Shown piece after piece: positions 1-9,793 of a stretch of DNA of 64,000 bases. The notes under the pieces are model-generated. The model was not told the origin of the DNA, did no database searches, and was given only the letters and a program-made list of their open reading frames with translations. The first letter of the stretch is position 1. Every line of letters begins with the position of its first letter. The stretch covers positions 62,001 to 126,000 of the forward strand of contig CABZIW010000002.1 in the NCBI GenBank assembly GCA_902526005.1, read 5' to 3'. The translations under genes and the position numbers were made by a program. The DNA comes from an uncultured Pelagibacteraceae bacterium (GTDB lineage: Bacteria; Pseudomonadota; Alphaproteobacteria; Pelagibacterales; AG-422-B15).

Positions 1-3
1 ATA

Positions 4-393
4 TTAAACTCTTCTTTTCTTTGGTGGACGACAACCATTATGAGGAATTGGTGTAGTATCTTTTATAGAAGTTATATAAAACCCCACAGCTTGTAATGCT
101 CGTAGTGCCGACTCTCGTCCTCCGCCTGGTCCTTTAACAAATACTTGTAAGTTTTTTAAACCAAATTCTTTAGCTTTTGTACCGGCATCCTCAGCTGCAA
201 TTTGTGCTGCATAAGGTGTGGACTTTCTTGATCCTTTAAAACCTTTCACTCCCGCAGATGACCATGCAATGCTATTGCCTTGCTCATCGGTAATGGTAAT
301 CATAGTATTATTAAATGTAGCATTAATATACGCTAGTCCAGAGATGATATTCTTTTTTTGTTTTTTCTTTTTTACAGTTTTAGCTTCAGCCAT
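4..393 (-). CDS. rpsK: 30S ribosomal protein S11
   Basis: S11 sits on the 30S platform, binds 16S rRNA with S6/S18 and helps shape the mRNA exit path. The 129-residue length and the basic C-terminal tail ending in [12 protein letters not shown] are typical; the N-terminus carries a lysine run (residues 5-14). It follows rpsM by 2 bp and is the last gene of the alpha-operon part visible here. Its stop codon is three bases from the window edge, so rpoA and rplQ, which normally follow, are expected outside the window. Confidence 0.98.
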   Translation of the reverse strand: MAEAKTVKKKKQKKNIISGLAYINATFNNTMITITDEQGNSIAWSSAGVKGFKGSRKSTPYAAQIAAEDAGTKAKEFGLKNLQVFVKGPGGGRESALRALQAVGFYITSIKDTTPIPHNGCRPPKKRRV

Positions 394-395
394 AT

Positions 396-773
396 TTATT
401 TAGTAACCTTTTTCTTTCCAGCAATCGCAATAGCTTTTCCTTTTTTAGTTCTAGCGTTTGTATGAGTACGCTGACCTCTACATGGCAAATTTTTTCTGTG
501 TCTTACACCTCTATACGTACCAAGATCTTTCAATCTTTTGATATTTCCAGAAACTTCACGTCTTAGATCACCTTCAACTAAAAATGATGATGAAATAACA
601 TCACTAACATTTTTTATTTCTGCTTCAGATAAATCCTGAACTCTAATATTTGCATCTACATTTGCCTGAGAACATACATCTTTTGAAATCTTATTACCTA
701 TTCCGTATACATAGGTCAAAGCAACTCCTAATTTCTTTTGGGTTGGAATGTTTACTCCAGCAATACGAGCCAT
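396..773 (-). CDS. rpsM: 30S ribosomal protein S13
   Basis: S13 lies in the 30S head, contacts the 50S through an intersubunit bridge and touches P-site tRNA with its basic tail. The N-terminus [10 protein letters not shown] and the 125-residue length match the family, and the lysine-rich tail (GKKKVTK) is present. It is first in the rpsM-rpsK transcript: a 72-bp gap separates it from adk and contains a good promoter (813..840). An AGG about 9 nt upstream of the ATG supports this start. Confidence 0.98.
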   Translation of the reverse strand: MARIAGVNIPTQKKLGVALTYVYGIGNKISKDVCSQANVDANIRVQDLSEAEIKNVSDVISSSFLVEGDLRREVSGNIKRLKDLGTYRGVRHRKNLPCRGQRTHTNARTKKGKAIAIAGKKKVTK

Positions 774-812
774 TAATAAAGACCTAACATTTTTGGTTTG
801 AGAGATTGCGGG

Positions 813-840
813 ATTATAGGATTATTAATTAATTGGTCAA
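813..840 (-). promoter_or_regulatory. Promoter of rpsM-rpsK (alpha operon)
   Basis: On the minus strand, a TTGACC -35 (835-840) and a perfect TATAAT -10 (813-818) are separated by 16 bp. The discriminator just after the -10 reads CCCGC. The expected transcript start near 806 gives a leader of about 33 nt before rpsM. It lies in the only sizeable gap between adk and rpsM, so the alpha operon can be transcribed independently of the spc genes. Confidence 0.65.
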
Positions 841-845
841 GCATA

Positions 846-1412
846 TTAAAGATGATCTATAATTGAGTTAATTGATTGATTTATATACATAATTTCACCT
901 ACGCCACTGACTTTTTTTAGCAGTTTTGCTTCATCATAATATTTTAATAAAGGCATAGTTTCATTAAAATATGTTTCCAGTCTTTTAAAAAGAGTTTCCT
1001 CATTGTCATCAGATCTTCCTTCTTCTTTACCTCTTAATAAAATTCTGTCTTTTAAATATTTTTCTTCAACATCTAACTGAATTACGCATGATATCTCATC
1101 TTTAAGTTCTAACATCAATTTATCTAGAAGCTTAGCCTGCTCTGTATTTCTTGGAAAGCCGTCAAGAAGATATCCATTTGAATTTTTATTATTATTAAAA
1201 AATGACTTAATAACATTAATTATAATATCATTAGAAACCAGTTTTCCCTCATCAATGATTTGTTTAGCCTTTACCCCTATCTCACTTTTATTGGCTATCT
1301 CCACCCTAAGTAAATCACCTGTAGATAAGTGGCTTAATTTATATTTTTCACAGATTAAATGCGCCTGAGTTCCTTTTCCAGCTCCTGGGGGTCCCAATAA
1401 AACTAAATTCAC
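846..1412 (-). CDS. adk: Adenylate kinase
   Basis: Catalyses ATP + AMP = 2 ADP in the cytosol. The P-loop GPPGAGKGTQ is at residues 7-16, followed by the AMP-binding segment HLSTGDLLR and the DGFPRN motif near residue 85. At 188 residues it is the short form with a reduced LID (no four-cysteine zinc finger), as in many alphaproteobacteria. The start is GTG, overlapping the secY TGA stop as GTGA, which suggests translational coupling. Placement after secY is the standard spc-operon arrangement. Confidence 0.96.
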   Translation of the reverse strand: MNLVLLGPPGAGKGTQAHLICEKYKLSHLSTGDLLRVEIANKSEIGVKAKQIIDEGKLVSNDIIINVIKSFFNNNKNSNGYLLDGFPRNTEQAKLLDKLMLELKDEISCVIQLDVEEKYLKDRILLRGKEEGRSDDNEETLFKRLETYFNETMPLLKYYDEAKLLKKVSGVGEIMYINQSINSIIDHL

Positions 1413-2740
1413 CTTCTTGTGCCTCTAAGGCGAGATTTTTTTATTAAAGCTTCATATTGATATGCAAACAAATGACTTTGAATTTGTCCAACGGTATCCA
1501 TGCCTACAACCACAACAATGAGTAGTGATGTACCTCCCAAATAAAATGGAATTGAGTATTGAGCAATTAAAATTTCGGGGAGTATGCATACAAATGCTAA
1601 ATATAATGCCCCAATGGTTGTTATTCTGGATAAGACAAAATCAATATACTCAGCAGTCTTTTCACCTGGCCTAATTCCTGGGATAAAACCGCCTTGTCTT
1701 TTTAAGTTATCAGCTGTTTCAACTGGATTAAATACAATTGAAGTATAAAAGAATGCAAAAAATATAATGGCAGCAGCATACATAAGCATGTATGCAGGTT
1801 GGCCCCTACCAAGTAGTGCCGCAATATCATTTAACAATCCTGGCTCTGCAGATACATTAAAATTTGCAATTGTAATTGGTAGCAATAGAATAGATGAAGC
1901 AAATATTGCTGGTATAACTCCTGCGGTATTGAGTTTAAGAGGTAAATGTGTGCTATCTCCAGCAAACATCTTATTACCCATCTGTCTTTTTGGATACTGG
2001 ACTATTAATCTTCTCTGAGCTCTCTCCATAAAAACAATAAAAATAACTACAGCTACTATCATCACTAAAAGTAATACAAGCGTAAGAGTTGAGATTGTTC
2101 CCTGACGACCTAATGTAAGAGTATTTATTAAGGCACTAGGTATCTCAGCTACAATACCAGAAAAAATAATGAGCGATATTCCATTTCCTATGCCTCTACT
2201 GGTTATTTGTTCTCCTAGCCACATTAAGAAGACAGTTCCACCAGTTAATGTAATTGTTGTTGAAAGTCGAAAAAATAATCCAGGGTCTGTAACAACTTTT
2301 CCTGCTGACTCTAACCCAACAGAAATCCCATATCCTTGTAATAAAGCAAGTAAGACAGTTCCGTATCTTGTATATTGAGTAATTTTTCTTCTACCAGGCT
2401 CACCCTCTTTCTTCAAACTTGCCAGATGCGGAGAGACACTTGTCATAAGCTGCATAATAATTGATGAAGATATATATGGCATGATACCTAATGCAAAAAT
2501 AGCCATTCGACTAATTGCACCACCTGCGAAAACATCAAACATTCCAAGAATTCCGCTTTGATTAGTTTCAACAAGAAGTTTTAATTGCTCAATGTCTATT
2601 CCAGGTAAAGGTATATATGTGCCAAATCTATAAATTATTAAAGCACCTAAAGTGAACCAAATTCTTTTCTTTAATTCAGTTGCCTTAGAAAAGACACTAA
2701 AGTTGAAATTTGATGCTAATTTTTCAGCTGCTGAAGCCAT
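1409..2740 (-). CDS. secY: Preprotein translocase subunit SecY
   Basis: Channel subunit of the SecYEG translocon in the inner membrane. The 443-residue protein shows the usual ten hydrophobic segments, the plug-region sequence following IPLPGID (near residue 47), and the cytosolic loop with PKRQMG near residue 250. The C-terminal KKSRLRGTRR tail is typical. It lies 4 bp after rplO, and its stop overlaps the adk start. SecE, its partner, is in the same window at 25713..25901. Confidence 0.98.
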   Translation of the reverse strand: MASAAEKLASNFNFSVFSKATELKKRIWFTLGALIIYRFGTYIPLPGIDIEQLKLLVETNQSGILGMFDVFAGGAISRMAIFALGIMPYISSSIIMQLMTSVSPHLASLKKEGEPGRRKITQYTRYGTVLLALLQGYGISVGLESAGKVVTDPGLFFRLSTTITLTGGTVFLMWLGEQITSRGIGNGISLIIFSGIVAEIPSALINTLTLGRQGTISTLTLVLLLVMIVAVVIFIVFMERAQRRLIVQYPKRQMGNKMFAGDSTHLPLKLNTAGVIPAIFASSILLLPITIANFNVSAEPGLLNDIAALLGRGQPAYMLMYAAAIIFFAFFYTSIVFNPVETADNLKRQGGFIPGIRPGEKTAEYIDFVLSRITTIGALYLAFVCILPEILIAQYSIPFYLGGTSLLIVVVVGMDTVGQIQSHLFAYQYEALIKKSRLRGTRR

Positions 2741-2744
2741 TTCG

Positions 2745-3209
2745 TTAAATTGCTTTACTTATTTTTAATTCAACACCAAGTTTTTGAAGTTTTTCTTCTG
2801 CAGACTTGGTTACTTTACTACACTCAATTATATTTTTTGATTTTAATTCACCTGTTCCGAGAATTTTTAGGAGTTTTTTATCTTTATTTTTCAAAATACG
2901 TAGCTTTTTTAAGAGTGCAATATTTATAATCTCTGACTCGTTGATAGAATTTTTATCGATCAATTTCTGCAGTGTAGAGAGGTTTAATTCAAAATATTGT
3001 TTCTTTGTAAAATTTGAAAATCCAAATTTAGGTAATCTTCTATGTAAAGGCATCTGTCCACCTTCGAAACCATTGATCGCAACACCCGAACGAGCTTTTT
3101 GTCCTTTGTGACCACTCCCAGAGGTTTTACCTTTACCTGAGCCTATTCCTCTTCCGATTCTCTTCTTTGATTTAAAGCTCTTGTTTTTATCAATTTGATT
3201 TAATTTCAT
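2745..3209 (-). CDS. rplO: 50S ribosomal protein L15
   Basis: L15 is an assembly protein of the 50S central region. The glycine/lysine-rich N-terminal extension (GRGIGSGKGKTSGSGHKGQ region, residues 18-37) that penetrates 23S rRNA is clear, and the remaining C-terminal domain is of normal size (154 residues in total). It directly abuts rpmD and precedes secY by 4 bp in the spc order. Confidence 0.97.
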   Translation of the reverse strand: MKLNQIDKNKSFKSKKRIGRGIGSGKGKTSGSGHKGQKARSGVAINGFEGGQMPLHRRLPKFGFSNFTKKQYFELNLSTLQKLIDKNSINESEIINIALLKKLRILKNKDKKLLKILGTGELKSKNIIECSKVTKSAEEKLQKLGVELKISKAI

Positions 3210-3392
3210 TTAATTATTTTCCGTGATTACTAAATGTTTAATTTTTTTAATCATGCCTAATGTTTCAGGCGTTGCTTCTCTTATGACGCTGCTGTTAATT
3301 CTTTTTAGCCCTAGTCCTTTTACCGTCGCTATTTGTCCTTTTTGAGAACCAATCGTACTTTTTTTTAATGTAATTTTTAATTTTTGAGTCAT
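3210..3392 (-). CDS. rpmD: 50S ribosomal protein L30
   Basis: Small 60-residue L30 that packs on the 50S near 5S rRNA. The family pattern [10 protein letters not shown] followed by [14 protein letters not shown] is present. Its ATG overlaps the end of rpsE by 4 bases and its stop abuts rplO, so it is part of the coupled spc transcript. The presence of L30 is worth recording because some reduced bacteria have lost it. Confidence 0.95.
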   Translation of the reverse strand: MTQKLKITLKKSTIGSQKGQIATVKGLGLKRINSSVIREATPETLGMIKKIKHLVITENN

Positions 3393-3919
3393 GTCGTTTC
3401 TCTTGCAGAAGTAATGTTGCCAACTTTTTTAGATCTCCTTGCAGCAATTATCTTGGGCGATTTTTGCTGTTTCAGTCCATCTACTGCTGCTCTGATAATA
3501 TTATAAGGATTTGAGCTACCCACTGACTTTGCAACAATGTCTTGTATGCCTAATAATTCAAATACTGCCCTAACTGATCCTCCAGCAATAATACCTGTAC
3601 CTGAGGGTGCAGATCTCATTACAACCCGTGATGAACCATGTATTCCAATTATATCATGATGTAATGTTCTACCCTCTCTAAGCGGTATTCTGACCAAACT
3701 TTTTTTAGCTGAGTCTGTTGCTTTTTTTATGGCCTCTGGAACCTCTTTTGCTTTTCCATGACCAAAACCAACTTTACCGGATTCATCACCAGCAACAACT
3801 AATGCTGCAAATCCAAATCGCCTTCCTCCTTTAACAACTTTTGTAACACGGTTAATTGCTACTAGTTTGTCTTTGATATCAATACCATTTTGATCTTTGT
3901 TCTTATTTTCTTTAACCAT
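3389..3919 (-). CDS. rpsE: 30S ribosomal protein S5
   Basis: S5 is a decoding-fidelity protein of the 30S body, lining the mRNA entry tunnel with S3 and S4. The N-terminal double-stranded-RNA-binding-like domain ([14 protein letters not shown], residues 29-42) and the C-terminal domain ([16 protein letters not shown]) are intact, 176 residues in all. It ends overlapping rpmD by 4 bp and follows rplR by 8 bp. Confidence 0.97.
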   Translation of the reverse strand: MVKENKNKDQNGIDIKDKLVAINRVTKVVKGGRRFGFAALVVAGDESGKVGFGHGKAKEVPEAIKKATDSAKKSLVRIPLREGRTLHHDIIGIHGSSRVVMRSAPSGTGIIAGGSVRAVFELLGIQDIVAKSVGSSNPYNIIRAAVDGLKQQKSPKIIAARRSKKVGNITSARETT

Positions 3920-3927
3920 AATGTTTC

Positions 3928-4275
3928 CTATAAATTTATACCCCCAGATCTTACTTCATCAGTAATAGTTTTTACTATTCCATGATACAAATTTGACCCA
4001 CGATCCAAGTAAACATCTTTAACGCCCTTTTCAGCTGCTGACTTAGCAAGTTCACTGCCTAATATTTTTGCATTTGCAACATTACATGAATTTTTATTTT
4101 TTTCTGATTTTAGAGTTGAGGCACTGCAAACAGTTATGCCTTTATTATCGTCAACGATTTGAGCATACAAGTGCTGTGAGGACTTATAAAGAGTAAGTCT
4201 CATGCGAGATTTATTATTTTTCTTTAGCTTAAACCTGACCCTACTTGATCTTTTTTGTTTTTTTGGAGATAACAT
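3928..4275 (-). CDS. rplR: 50S ribosomal protein L18
   Basis: L18 binds 5S rRNA with L5 and L25-type proteins to form the central protuberance. The strongly basic N-terminus ([15 protein letters not shown]) and the C-terminal [23 protein letters not shown] block define the family; 115 residues is normal. Its ATG overlaps the rplF stop codon by one base. Confidence 0.97.
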   Translation of the reverse strand: MLSPKKQKRSSRVRFKLKKNNKSRMRLTLYKSSQHLYAQIVDDNKGITVCSASTLKSEKNKNSCNVANAKILGSELAKSAAEKGVKDVYLDRGSNLYHGIVKTITDEVRSGGINL

Positions 4276-4808
4276 TATTTCTTTTTACCTTCTTTTCTAT
4301 TTATATATTCATCGGCATACTTTATGCCCTTGCCTTTATAAGGTTCAGGCCCCCTAAAATTTCTAATTTCAGCAGCAGTTTGTCCAACAAGTTGCTTGTC
4401 AGGACCCTTAATCTCAATATTATTTTGCTTATCTACTGTGACTGTAATATTTTCTGGAATATCGTAGTTTATCGGATGACTATACCCAAGCAATAATTCA
4501 AGAGTTTTACCTTTTAAGGTTGCACGATATCCAACGCCATTCATCTCTAATTTTTTTGTAAAACCCTCGCTTACGCCAATAATTAAATTATTAACTAAAT
4601 TTCTCTGCAAACCCCAGAAAGAAACTAAAGTTTTGTCATCAGATTTGGGTTTCATTGTAATTATTTGACCCTCAATTATTACTTCGATTTGAGAATTTAA
4701 CTTAGACTCAAGTTTGCCTAATGGTCCCTCAGCTGAAATTAATCCATCTTGAAGATTAATTTTTACGCTTTCTGGTATATTTATTTCTTTTGATCCAACT
4801 CTAGACAT
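4275..4808 (-). CDS. rplF: 50S ribosomal protein L6
   Basis: L6 consists of two related RNA-binding domains near the sarcin-ricin loop and factor-binding site. Both repeats are visible across 177 residues, with the diagnostic C-terminal stretch RNFRGPEPYKGKGIKY followed by a lysine-rich tail. It is 2 bp downstream of rpsH and overlaps the start of rplR by one base. Confidence 0.97.
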   Translation of the reverse strand: MSRVGSKEINIPESVKINLQDGLISAEGPLGKLESKLNSQIEVIIEGQIITMKPKSDDKTLVSFWGLQRNLVNNLIIGVSEGFTKKLEMNGVGYRATLKGKTLELLLGYSHPINYDIPENITVTVDKQNNIEIKGPDKQLVGQTAAEIRNFRGPEPYKGKGIKYADEYINRKEGKKK

Positions 4809-4810
4809 AA

Positions 4811-5209
4811 CTAAAATACTCTACAAATAATTTCCCCGCCTACTTTTTGATCTCTTGCATCTGCATCCGTCATCACACCTTTCGAAGTTGAAATAATTGA
4901 AATTCCAAGGCCATTATGTACATACGGTATCCTTCCAGCGCCAGAATAAACACGCCTACCTGGTTTTGAAATTCTTGTGATCTCTGAAATTACAGGACCT
5001 TTTTCATCATATTTCAGTTCAATATCGAGCTCTTCCCTGCCAGATGAGTGTTTTGTTCGAGCATATCCTCTTATGTAACCTTCTTTTTTAAGTACCTCTA
5101 AAATATTTTCCCTTAACTTTGATACAGGAGAACTAACAATTGGTTTATACCTCATTTGTGCATTTCTAATTCTACTAAATAAATCTGACAACGGATCTTG
5201 TAATGACAT
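4811..5209 (-). CDS. rpsH: 30S ribosomal protein S8
   Basis: S8 binds helix 21 of 16S rRNA early in 30S assembly and in E. coli also represses the spc operon by binding mRNA near rplE. Family signatures [14 protein letters not shown] (N-terminus) and [23 protein letters not shown] (C-terminus) are present in 132 residues. It lies 12 bp after rpsN. Confidence 0.97.
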   Translation of the reverse strand: MSLQDPLSDLFSRIRNAQMRYKPIVSSPVSKLRENILEVLKKEGYIRGYARTKHSSGREELDIELKYDEKGPVISEITRISKPGRRVYSGAGRIPYVHNGLGISIISTSKGVMTDADARDQKVGGEIICRVF

Positions 5210-5221
5210 ATTTCTTCCTTT

Positions 5222-5527
5222 CTACCAGCTTGATTTATTCATTCCAGGGATTTGACCTTTAGATGCAAGATCCCTCAAGGCAATTCTAGATAATCTCACT
5301 CGTTTATGGTAACCCCTTGGACGGCCTGTTAATTCACATCTATTTCGAACTCTTGTTCTTGCACCGTTCCTTCTTAGCTTGGAAAGTTTTAGTTGAGCTT
5401 GAAACCTATCATCAATAGAGGTTTTTTTGTCCATAATAAGAGATTTTAGTTTACTTCTCCTATGCAGGTCTTTTTCAGACAACTTTATTCTTCTTTTATT
5501 TTTTTCTATCGAACTTTTTTTAGCCAT
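5222..5527 (-). CDS. rpsN: 30S ribosomal protein S14 (zinc-free form)
   Basis: S14 is a 30S head protein. At 101 residues this is the long form; the CxxC pairs of the short zinc-binding paralogue are absent, leaving only the cysteine in NRCELTGRPRG. The C-terminal SRIALRDLASKGQIPGMNKSSW block is typical. It lies between rplE (8 bp) and rpsH (12 bp). Confidence 0.97.
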   Translation of the reverse strand: MAKKSSIEKNKRRIKLSEKDLHRRSKLKSLIMDKKTSIDDRFQAQLKLSKLRRNGARTRVRNRCELTGRPRGYHKRVRLSRIALRDLASKGQIPGMNKSSW

Positions 5528-5535
5528 ATCCTTAC

Positions 5536-6087
5536 CTAATCATTAATTGGAAAATTTAGAGATTTTAATAACAACAATGCCTGCTCATCATTTGAAGCTG
5601 TAGTATTTATTGTAATATCTAACCCGCGCACCTTATCAAGTTTATCAACGTTAATTTCAGGAAAAACTGTGCATTCCTTAATTCCGAAAGAGTAATTACC
5701 CCTTCCATCGAAACAATTTTTTTTCAATCCTCTAAAGTCTCTAATACGCGGAAGAGCAATAGTAACGAGTCTATCAATGAACTCGTACATCCTGTTACCT
5801 CTTAAAGTAACCTTTACTCCTAAAGACATACCAGTTCTGATTTTAAAAGTAGCGATTGATTTTCTTGCTTTTGTCACTAATGGTTGTTGACCTGCTATAG
5901 AAGCTAATTGATCTGAAGCTAGTTGAGTTACCTTAGAGTCATTTACTGCCTCTCCAAGGCCCATGTTTAATGAAACTTTTACCAACTTAGGCAGGGCAAG
6001 ATCATTCTTTATGGAAAGATCATTCTTTAGTTTTGGCACTATCGTATTTACATACATTTCTTTTAAACGTGGAGTATAGTTATCCAT
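5536..6087 (-). CDS. rplE: 50S ribosomal protein L5
   Basis: L5 binds 5S rRNA and contacts P-site tRNA from the central protuberance. The 183-residue protein has the conserved KVSLNMGLGEA segment, the TKARKSIATFKIR block near residue 75 and the FPEINVDKLDKVRGLDI C-terminal motif. Its start overlaps the end of rplX by 8 bp. Confidence 0.97.
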   Translation of the reverse strand: MDNYTPRLKEMYVNTIVPKLKNDLSIKNDLALPKLVKVSLNMGLGEAVNDSKVTQLASDQLASIAGQQPLVTKARKSIATFKIRTGMSLGVKVTLRGNRMYEFIDRLVTIALPRIRDFRGLKKNCFDGRGNYSFGIKECTVFPEINVDKLDKVRGLDITINTTASNDEQALLLLKSLNFPIND

Positions 6088-6391
6088 CGATTTGATCTCC
6101 CGTTTTAATGTTAATTCTCACTTTTTTATTGTCTTTTAAGTATTTATAACCAACTCTAACACCTTTGTTGGTCTTTTTATCAACCGGCATTAAATTGGAG
6201 AGCATAATTGGCATCTCCTTATTCAAAACTCCACCTTCGTTTTTCTGGTCTTGTTTTTGATGTTTCTTTGAAATGTTCACGCCTTTAACAATTGCTTTCA
6301 TGCCTAATATTTTCATCACTTCACCAACTTTTCCCTTATCCTTGCCTGTGTTAACAGTAACTTGATCACCTTTTTTTAATCTCATGCTCAT
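6080..6391 (-). CDS. rplX: 50S ribosomal protein L24
   Basis: L24 initiates 50S assembly and sits near the exit tunnel. It has the KOW motif (KGDQVTVNTGKDKGKVGEV, residues 6-24) and the family length (103 residues). Its ATG overlaps the rplN stop codon, and its 3' end overlaps the rplE start by 8 bp. Confidence 0.97.
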   Translation of the reverse strand: MSMRLKKGDQVTVNTGKDKGKVGEVMKILGMKAIVKGVNISKKHQKQDQKNEGGVLNKEMPIMLSNLMPVDKKTNKGVRVGYKYLKDNKKVRINIKTGDQIDG

Positions 6392-6759
6392 TATAAGACC
6401 TCCGGTGCTAGTGAAATGATTTTCATTTGTTTTTTTGATCGTAGCTCTCTACAAACAGGGCCAAAGATTCTTGTCCCTACCGGTTCACCCTGATTATTAA
6501 TTAATACAGCGGCGTTTGTATCAAACTTAATTGTACTTCCGTCAACTCTTTTCAACTCTTTTCTAGTTCTTACGATTACAGCTTTATGGACAGTTCCTTT
6601 TTTAACCTTCCCTTTTGGTATTGCGTCTTTGACAGTTACTACGATAATATCTCCTACAGATGCAAAACGACGCTTTGATCCACCAAGAACTTTAACACAT
6701 AAAACCTCTTTGGCTCCTGAGTTATCCGCAACATTTAATCGAGATTCAACTTGTATCAT
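6391..6759 (-). CDS. rplN: 50S ribosomal protein L14
   Basis: L14 forms an intersubunit bridge on the 50S and binds the silencing factor RsfS in other bacteria. The opening [19 protein letters not shown] and the ending [10 protein letters not shown] are nearly invariant in the family; 122 residues is the standard length. It abuts rpsQ with no gap and overlaps rplX. Confidence 0.98.
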   Translation of the reverse strand: MIQVESRLNVADNSGAKEVLCVKVLGGSKRRFASVGDIIVVTVKDAIPKGKVKKGTVHKAVIVRTRKELKRVDGSTIKFDTNAAVLINNQGEPVGTRIFGPVCRELRSKKQMKIISLAPEVL

Positions 6760-6987
6760 TTAACTAATTGCAACCCATCTTTTTAGTTTAGAAATTGGCT
6801 TAGATTCCATAATTTTTACTTTATCTCCTGCGTTAAATTGATTATCAGGATCATGTGCACTGTATTTTTTTGATCTTCTAATAACTTTTTTTAACACTGG
6901 GTGTTTAAACTTTCTTTCAACTAAAACTGTTATTGTTTTATCTTGTTTGTTACTAATAACAGTTCCTTGTAATATCTTTTTTGGCAT
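6760..6987 (-). CDS. rpsQ: 30S ribosomal protein S17
   Basis: S17 is an OB-fold primary binder of the 16S 5' domain. The family core [20 protein letters not shown] and YSAHDP are visible in 75 residues, slightly shorter than the E. coli protein. It is 1 bp from rpmC and abuts rplN. Confidence 0.97.
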   Translation of the reverse strand: MPKKILQGTVISNKQDKTITVLVERKFKHPVLKKVIRRSKKYSAHDPDNQFNAGDKVKIMESKPISKLKRWVAIS

Positions 6988-6988
6988 A

Positions 6989-7180
6989 TTAGTTAACCGT
7001 TTTTTCCTTCATTATTGTTTTTATTCTTGCTATCAGTTTTCTTACCTTAAAAATTCGAGACGTATTCTCCAGCTGGCCTGAGGACTTTTGAAATCTCAAG
7101 TTAAAGGATTCCTTGTATAAATTTTGCAACTCAGTCTTCAGTTGATCTGTTGTTTTTTTTCTTATTTCTTCTGCTTTCAT
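6989..7180 (-). CDS. rpmC: 50S ribosomal protein L29
   Basis: L29 is a small helical-hairpin protein at the tunnel exit beside L23, where trigger factor and SRP dock. The 63 residues contain the expected [18 protein letters not shown] helix and [11 protein letters not shown] second helix. It lies between rplP (7 bp) and rpsQ (1 bp). Confidence 0.96.
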   Translation of the reverse strand: MKAEEIRKKTTDQLKTELQNLYKESFNLRFQKSSGQLENTSRIFKVRKLIARIKTIMKEKTVN

Positions 7181-7187
7181 AAATTCT

Positions 7188-7601
7188 CTATTTAATTAAC
7201 TGTTCCACTACCTTAGTTTTAATAGGCAGTTTAGATGAAGCACGTCCAAAAGCCTCTGTCGCAATTGCTTGTGAAACGCCATCAACTTCAAATAAAATTT
7301 TTCCTGGTTTAACCCTGCATGCCCAATACTCTGGTGATCCTTTGCCTTTACCCATTCTTACTTCTGTAGGTTTTTTTGAAACTGGAACATCAGGAAATAT
7401 TCTAACCCACACTCTTCCAGCTCTTTTCATGAATCTTGTCATTGCAACACGGGCAGCCTCAATTTGACGAGCTGTGACTCTTTCAGCTTCTAAAGCTTTC
7501 AAACCATATGTCCCATAATTAAGCGTTGTCGCTGACGTTGCAACTCCCTTAATTCTACCCTTATGAGCTTTTCTATATTTTGTTTTCTTTGGCTGTAACA
7601 T
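7188..7601 (-). CDS. rplP: 50S ribosomal protein L16
   Basis: L16 lies near the A site and helps position aminoacyl-tRNA. The opening [16 protein letters not shown], the [16 protein letters not shown] segment (residues 64-79) and [18 protein letters not shown] are diagnostic; 137 residues is the usual length. It is 2 bp downstream of rpsC. Confidence 0.98.
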   Translation of the reverse strand: MLQPKKTKYRKAHKGRIKGVATSATTLNYGTYGLKALEAERVTARQIEAARVAMTRFMKRAGRVWVRIFPDVPVSKKPTEVRMGKGKGSPEYWACRVKPGKILFEVDGVSQAIATEAFGRASSKLPIKTKVVEQLIK

Positions 7602-7603
7602 GT

Positions 7604-8275
7604 CTATCCTAATTTATTTGGGTTGTTATCTAATTCATGGGGCGCATTATCATCTATATCGCCTTTATATATCCAAACTTTTATTCCGCATGAACCATAT
7701 GTGGTTTGTGCTGTTGCGACAGCGTAATCTACATTTGCTCTGAAAGTATGCAAAGGCACTCTACCTTCCCTGTACCACTCAGTCCTTGCTATTTCAGTTC
7801 CCCCAAGTCTACCTCCACAATTCACTCTAATTCCGTCTGCTCCCAAGCGCATTGCTGACTGAACTGAACGTTTCATTGCTCTTCGGAATGAAACGCGCCT
7901 TTCTAATTGTTCAGCTATACCATCAGCAATTAATTGTGCTTCTACTTCTGGTTTTCTAATCTCCACAAGATTTATCGAAACTTCATCGGAAGTAAATTCA
8001 GAGATTTTTTTCTTCAATTTCTCAATATCACTACCTTTTTTTCCAATAATAAGACCTGGACGCGCTGAGTATATTGTAACCTGTGCTTTCTTTGCAGGCC
8101 GTTCAATCTGAATTTTTGCTACAGCACAATTTTTAAGTTTTTTCTCAAGATAAGCTCTAATCTTTAAATCTTCCTGCAAGAACGATCCAAATTCTTTCTT
8201 TCCAGCATACCATCTAGATTGCCACTTCTTATTAAGAATTAATCTAAGTCCAATTGGATTTACTTTTTGACCCAT
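7604..8275 (-). CDS. rpsC: 30S ribosomal protein S3
   Basis: S3 lines the mRNA entry tunnel and has helicase activity together with S4 and S5. The N-terminal KH domain contains the GXXG loop in [15 protein letters not shown] (near residue 75) and the C-terminal domain ends with [14 protein letters not shown]. Total length is 223 residues. It lies 3 bp after rplV. Confidence 0.98.
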   Translation of the reverse strand: MGQKVNPIGLRLILNKKWQSRWYAGKKEFGSFLQEDLKIRAYLEKKLKNCAVAKIQIERPAKKAQVTIYSARPGLIIGKKGSDIEKLKKKISEFTSDEVSINLVEIRKPEVEAQLIADGIAEQLERRVSFRRAMKRSVQSAMRLGADGIRVNCGGRLGGTEIARTEWYREGRVPLHTFRANVDYAVATAQTTYGSCGIKVWIYKGDIDDNAPHELDNNPNKLG

Positions 8276-8278
8276 ATA

Positions 8279-8668
8279 CTATTTTGCCTTCTCTTTCTTT
8301 ACTTCCTTAACTTGATCTTCAGAAACTTTAATCGTGATGTTAGTTAGAAATTTATTAATTCTCCCAGGTCTTCCCTTTGCTCTTGCTCTCCATCTTTTCA
8401 TCACCATACCTTTACCGCAATATGCTTCAGTAACTTTTAATATATCAATATCCAACTGATGATTATTCTCGGCATTAGCAATTGCACTGTTTAAAACTTT
8501 AGAAATATTTTTAGCAACTCCTCTAGATGAAAACTTTAATAAGTTAAGTGCTTCTGATGCCTTTTTGCCTCTAATCATTTCAAGTACTGCATTAGCTTTT
8601 GACGGACTCACTCTCATGTTCCTTTGAATTGCATATGCTTCGTTATCTTTTCTTACAAGTTGTCTCAT
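8279..8668 (-). CDS. rplV: 50S ribosomal protein L22
   Basis: L22 spans the 50S and its hairpin lines the exit tunnel, where macrolides act. The conserved [15 protein letters not shown] block marks the region after the tunnel hairpin. The N-terminus has an extra ten or so residues before the usual RVSPSKAN motif (residues 20-27). It is 129 residues long, with a lysine-rich C-terminal tail, and 2 bp from rpsS. Confidence 0.97.
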   Translation of the reverse strand: MRQLVRKDNEAYAIQRNMRVSPSKANAVLEMIRGKKASEALNLLKFSSRGVAKNISKVLNSAIANAENNHQLDIDILKVTEAYCGKGMVMKRWRARAKGRPGRINKFLTNITIKVSEDQVKEVKKEKAK

Positions 8669-8670
8669 AT

Positions 8671-8943
8671 TTACTTTGTTTTCTTATCACCTGTGTGGCC
8701 ATTAAAAGTTCTTGTAGGAGAGAACTCTCCAAGTTTATGGCCAACCATGTCTTCAGTTACGTTTACAGGTATAAATCTTTTGCCATTGTGAACTGCAAAA
8801 TTTACACCCACAAATTCGGGTAGTATAGTTGATCTTCTAGACCAAGTCTTAATGACGCTATTACCACCAGAGTCGGAAGCCGCTTTTACTTTTTTTAATA
8901 AATGGCTATCAACAAATGGTCCCTTCCAAACAGATCTTGTCAT
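8671..8943 (-). CDS. rpsS: 30S ribosomal protein S19
   Basis: S19 forms a head complex with S13 and touches 16S helix 42. The 90-residue sequence begins [18 protein letters not shown] and contains [16 protein letters not shown] and [13 protein letters not shown], all hallmarks of the family. Its start abuts the end of rplB. Confidence 0.98.
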   Translation of the reverse strand: MTRSVWKGPFVDSHLLKKVKAASDSGGNSVIKTWSRRSTILPEFVGVNFAVHNGKRFIPVNVTEDMVGHKLGEFSPTRTFNGHTGDKKTK

Positions 8944-9789
8944 TTATACCTCTATTCTTGCTTTCTTATCCGTTTTTCTTTTTATAATAAATTTATCAGT
9001 TCTTTTATTATTTCTTGTCTTCTTTCCCTTTGTAGGTTTACCCCATGGAGTTACAGGATCTCTTCCACCAGAAGTTTTACCTTCACCACCACCATGTGGA
9101 TGATCGATAGGATTCATCGCAACTCCTCTCACAGATGGTCTTATACCAAGCCACCTGTTCCTACCAGCCTTACCAAGCTTTTGGTTTTTTTTATCAATAT
9201 TTGATAAAACACCTATTGTAGCTCGACATTCTTCTCTAATTTTTCGTTGTTCCCCTGAAGGCAACTTAATAGCGACATAGCCATTAGATTTTCCGACTAT
9301 TTGGGTTGATGTGCCCGCAGACCTTGCTAATTGTGCCCCGCTTCCTGATTTTAATTCGATGTTATGTATGTCAATGCCTACAGGAATGTCAGACATGGGC
9401 ATACAATTTCCATTTCTAATTTCTTTTTTTGATCCAGAAATTACTTTATCTCCAACCTTTATATCTTTTGGGGCCAAAATATAGCTTTGAATACCGTCAT
9501 CATATTTAATCAATGCTATATATGAAGATCTATTTGGATCATATTCTATTCTTTCCACAGTCGCACTCACATCTATCTTATTTCTTTTGAAATCAATTAT
9601 TCTATATTTTGATTTATGCCCTCCACCTTTTCTTCTCATAGTGATTCTGCCTGTATTATTACGTCCACCTTTTTTAGAGATACCAGCGGTAAGTGATTTT
9701 ACTGGTTTACCATTCCATAATCCTTTTTTATCAACTAGAGTAAGTCCTCTGGTTCCGGGCGTGTTAGGTCTGAATTTTTTAAGTGCCAT
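8944..9789 (-). CDS. rplB: 50S ribosomal protein L2
   Basis: L2 is required for subunit joining and peptidyl-transferase function. At 281 residues it has the N-terminal OB-like and SH3-like domains and the near-invariant [18 protein letters not shown] loop (from about residue 225), whose histidine lies close to the active site. The C-terminus is lysine-rich. It is 4 bp after rplW. Confidence 0.98.
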   Translation of the reverse strand: MALKKFRPNTPGTRGLTLVDKKGLWNGKPVKSLTAGISKKGGRNNTGRITMRRKGGGHKSKYRIIDFKRNKIDVSATVERIEYDPNRSSYIALIKYDDGIQSYILAPKDIKVGDKVISGSKKEIRNGNCMPMSDIPVGIDIHNIELKSGSGAQLARSAGTSTQIVGKSNGYVAIKLPSGEQRKIREECRATIGVLSNIDKKNQKLGKAGRNRWLGIRPSVRGVAMNPIDHPHGGGEGKTSGGRDPVTPWGKPTKGKKTRNNKRTDKFIIKRKTDKKARIEV

Positions 9790-9793
9790 TTAT

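Noticed and set aside
8852..9204. Two overlapping plus-strand frames
   Set aside because: Antisense shadows of rpsS and rplB.
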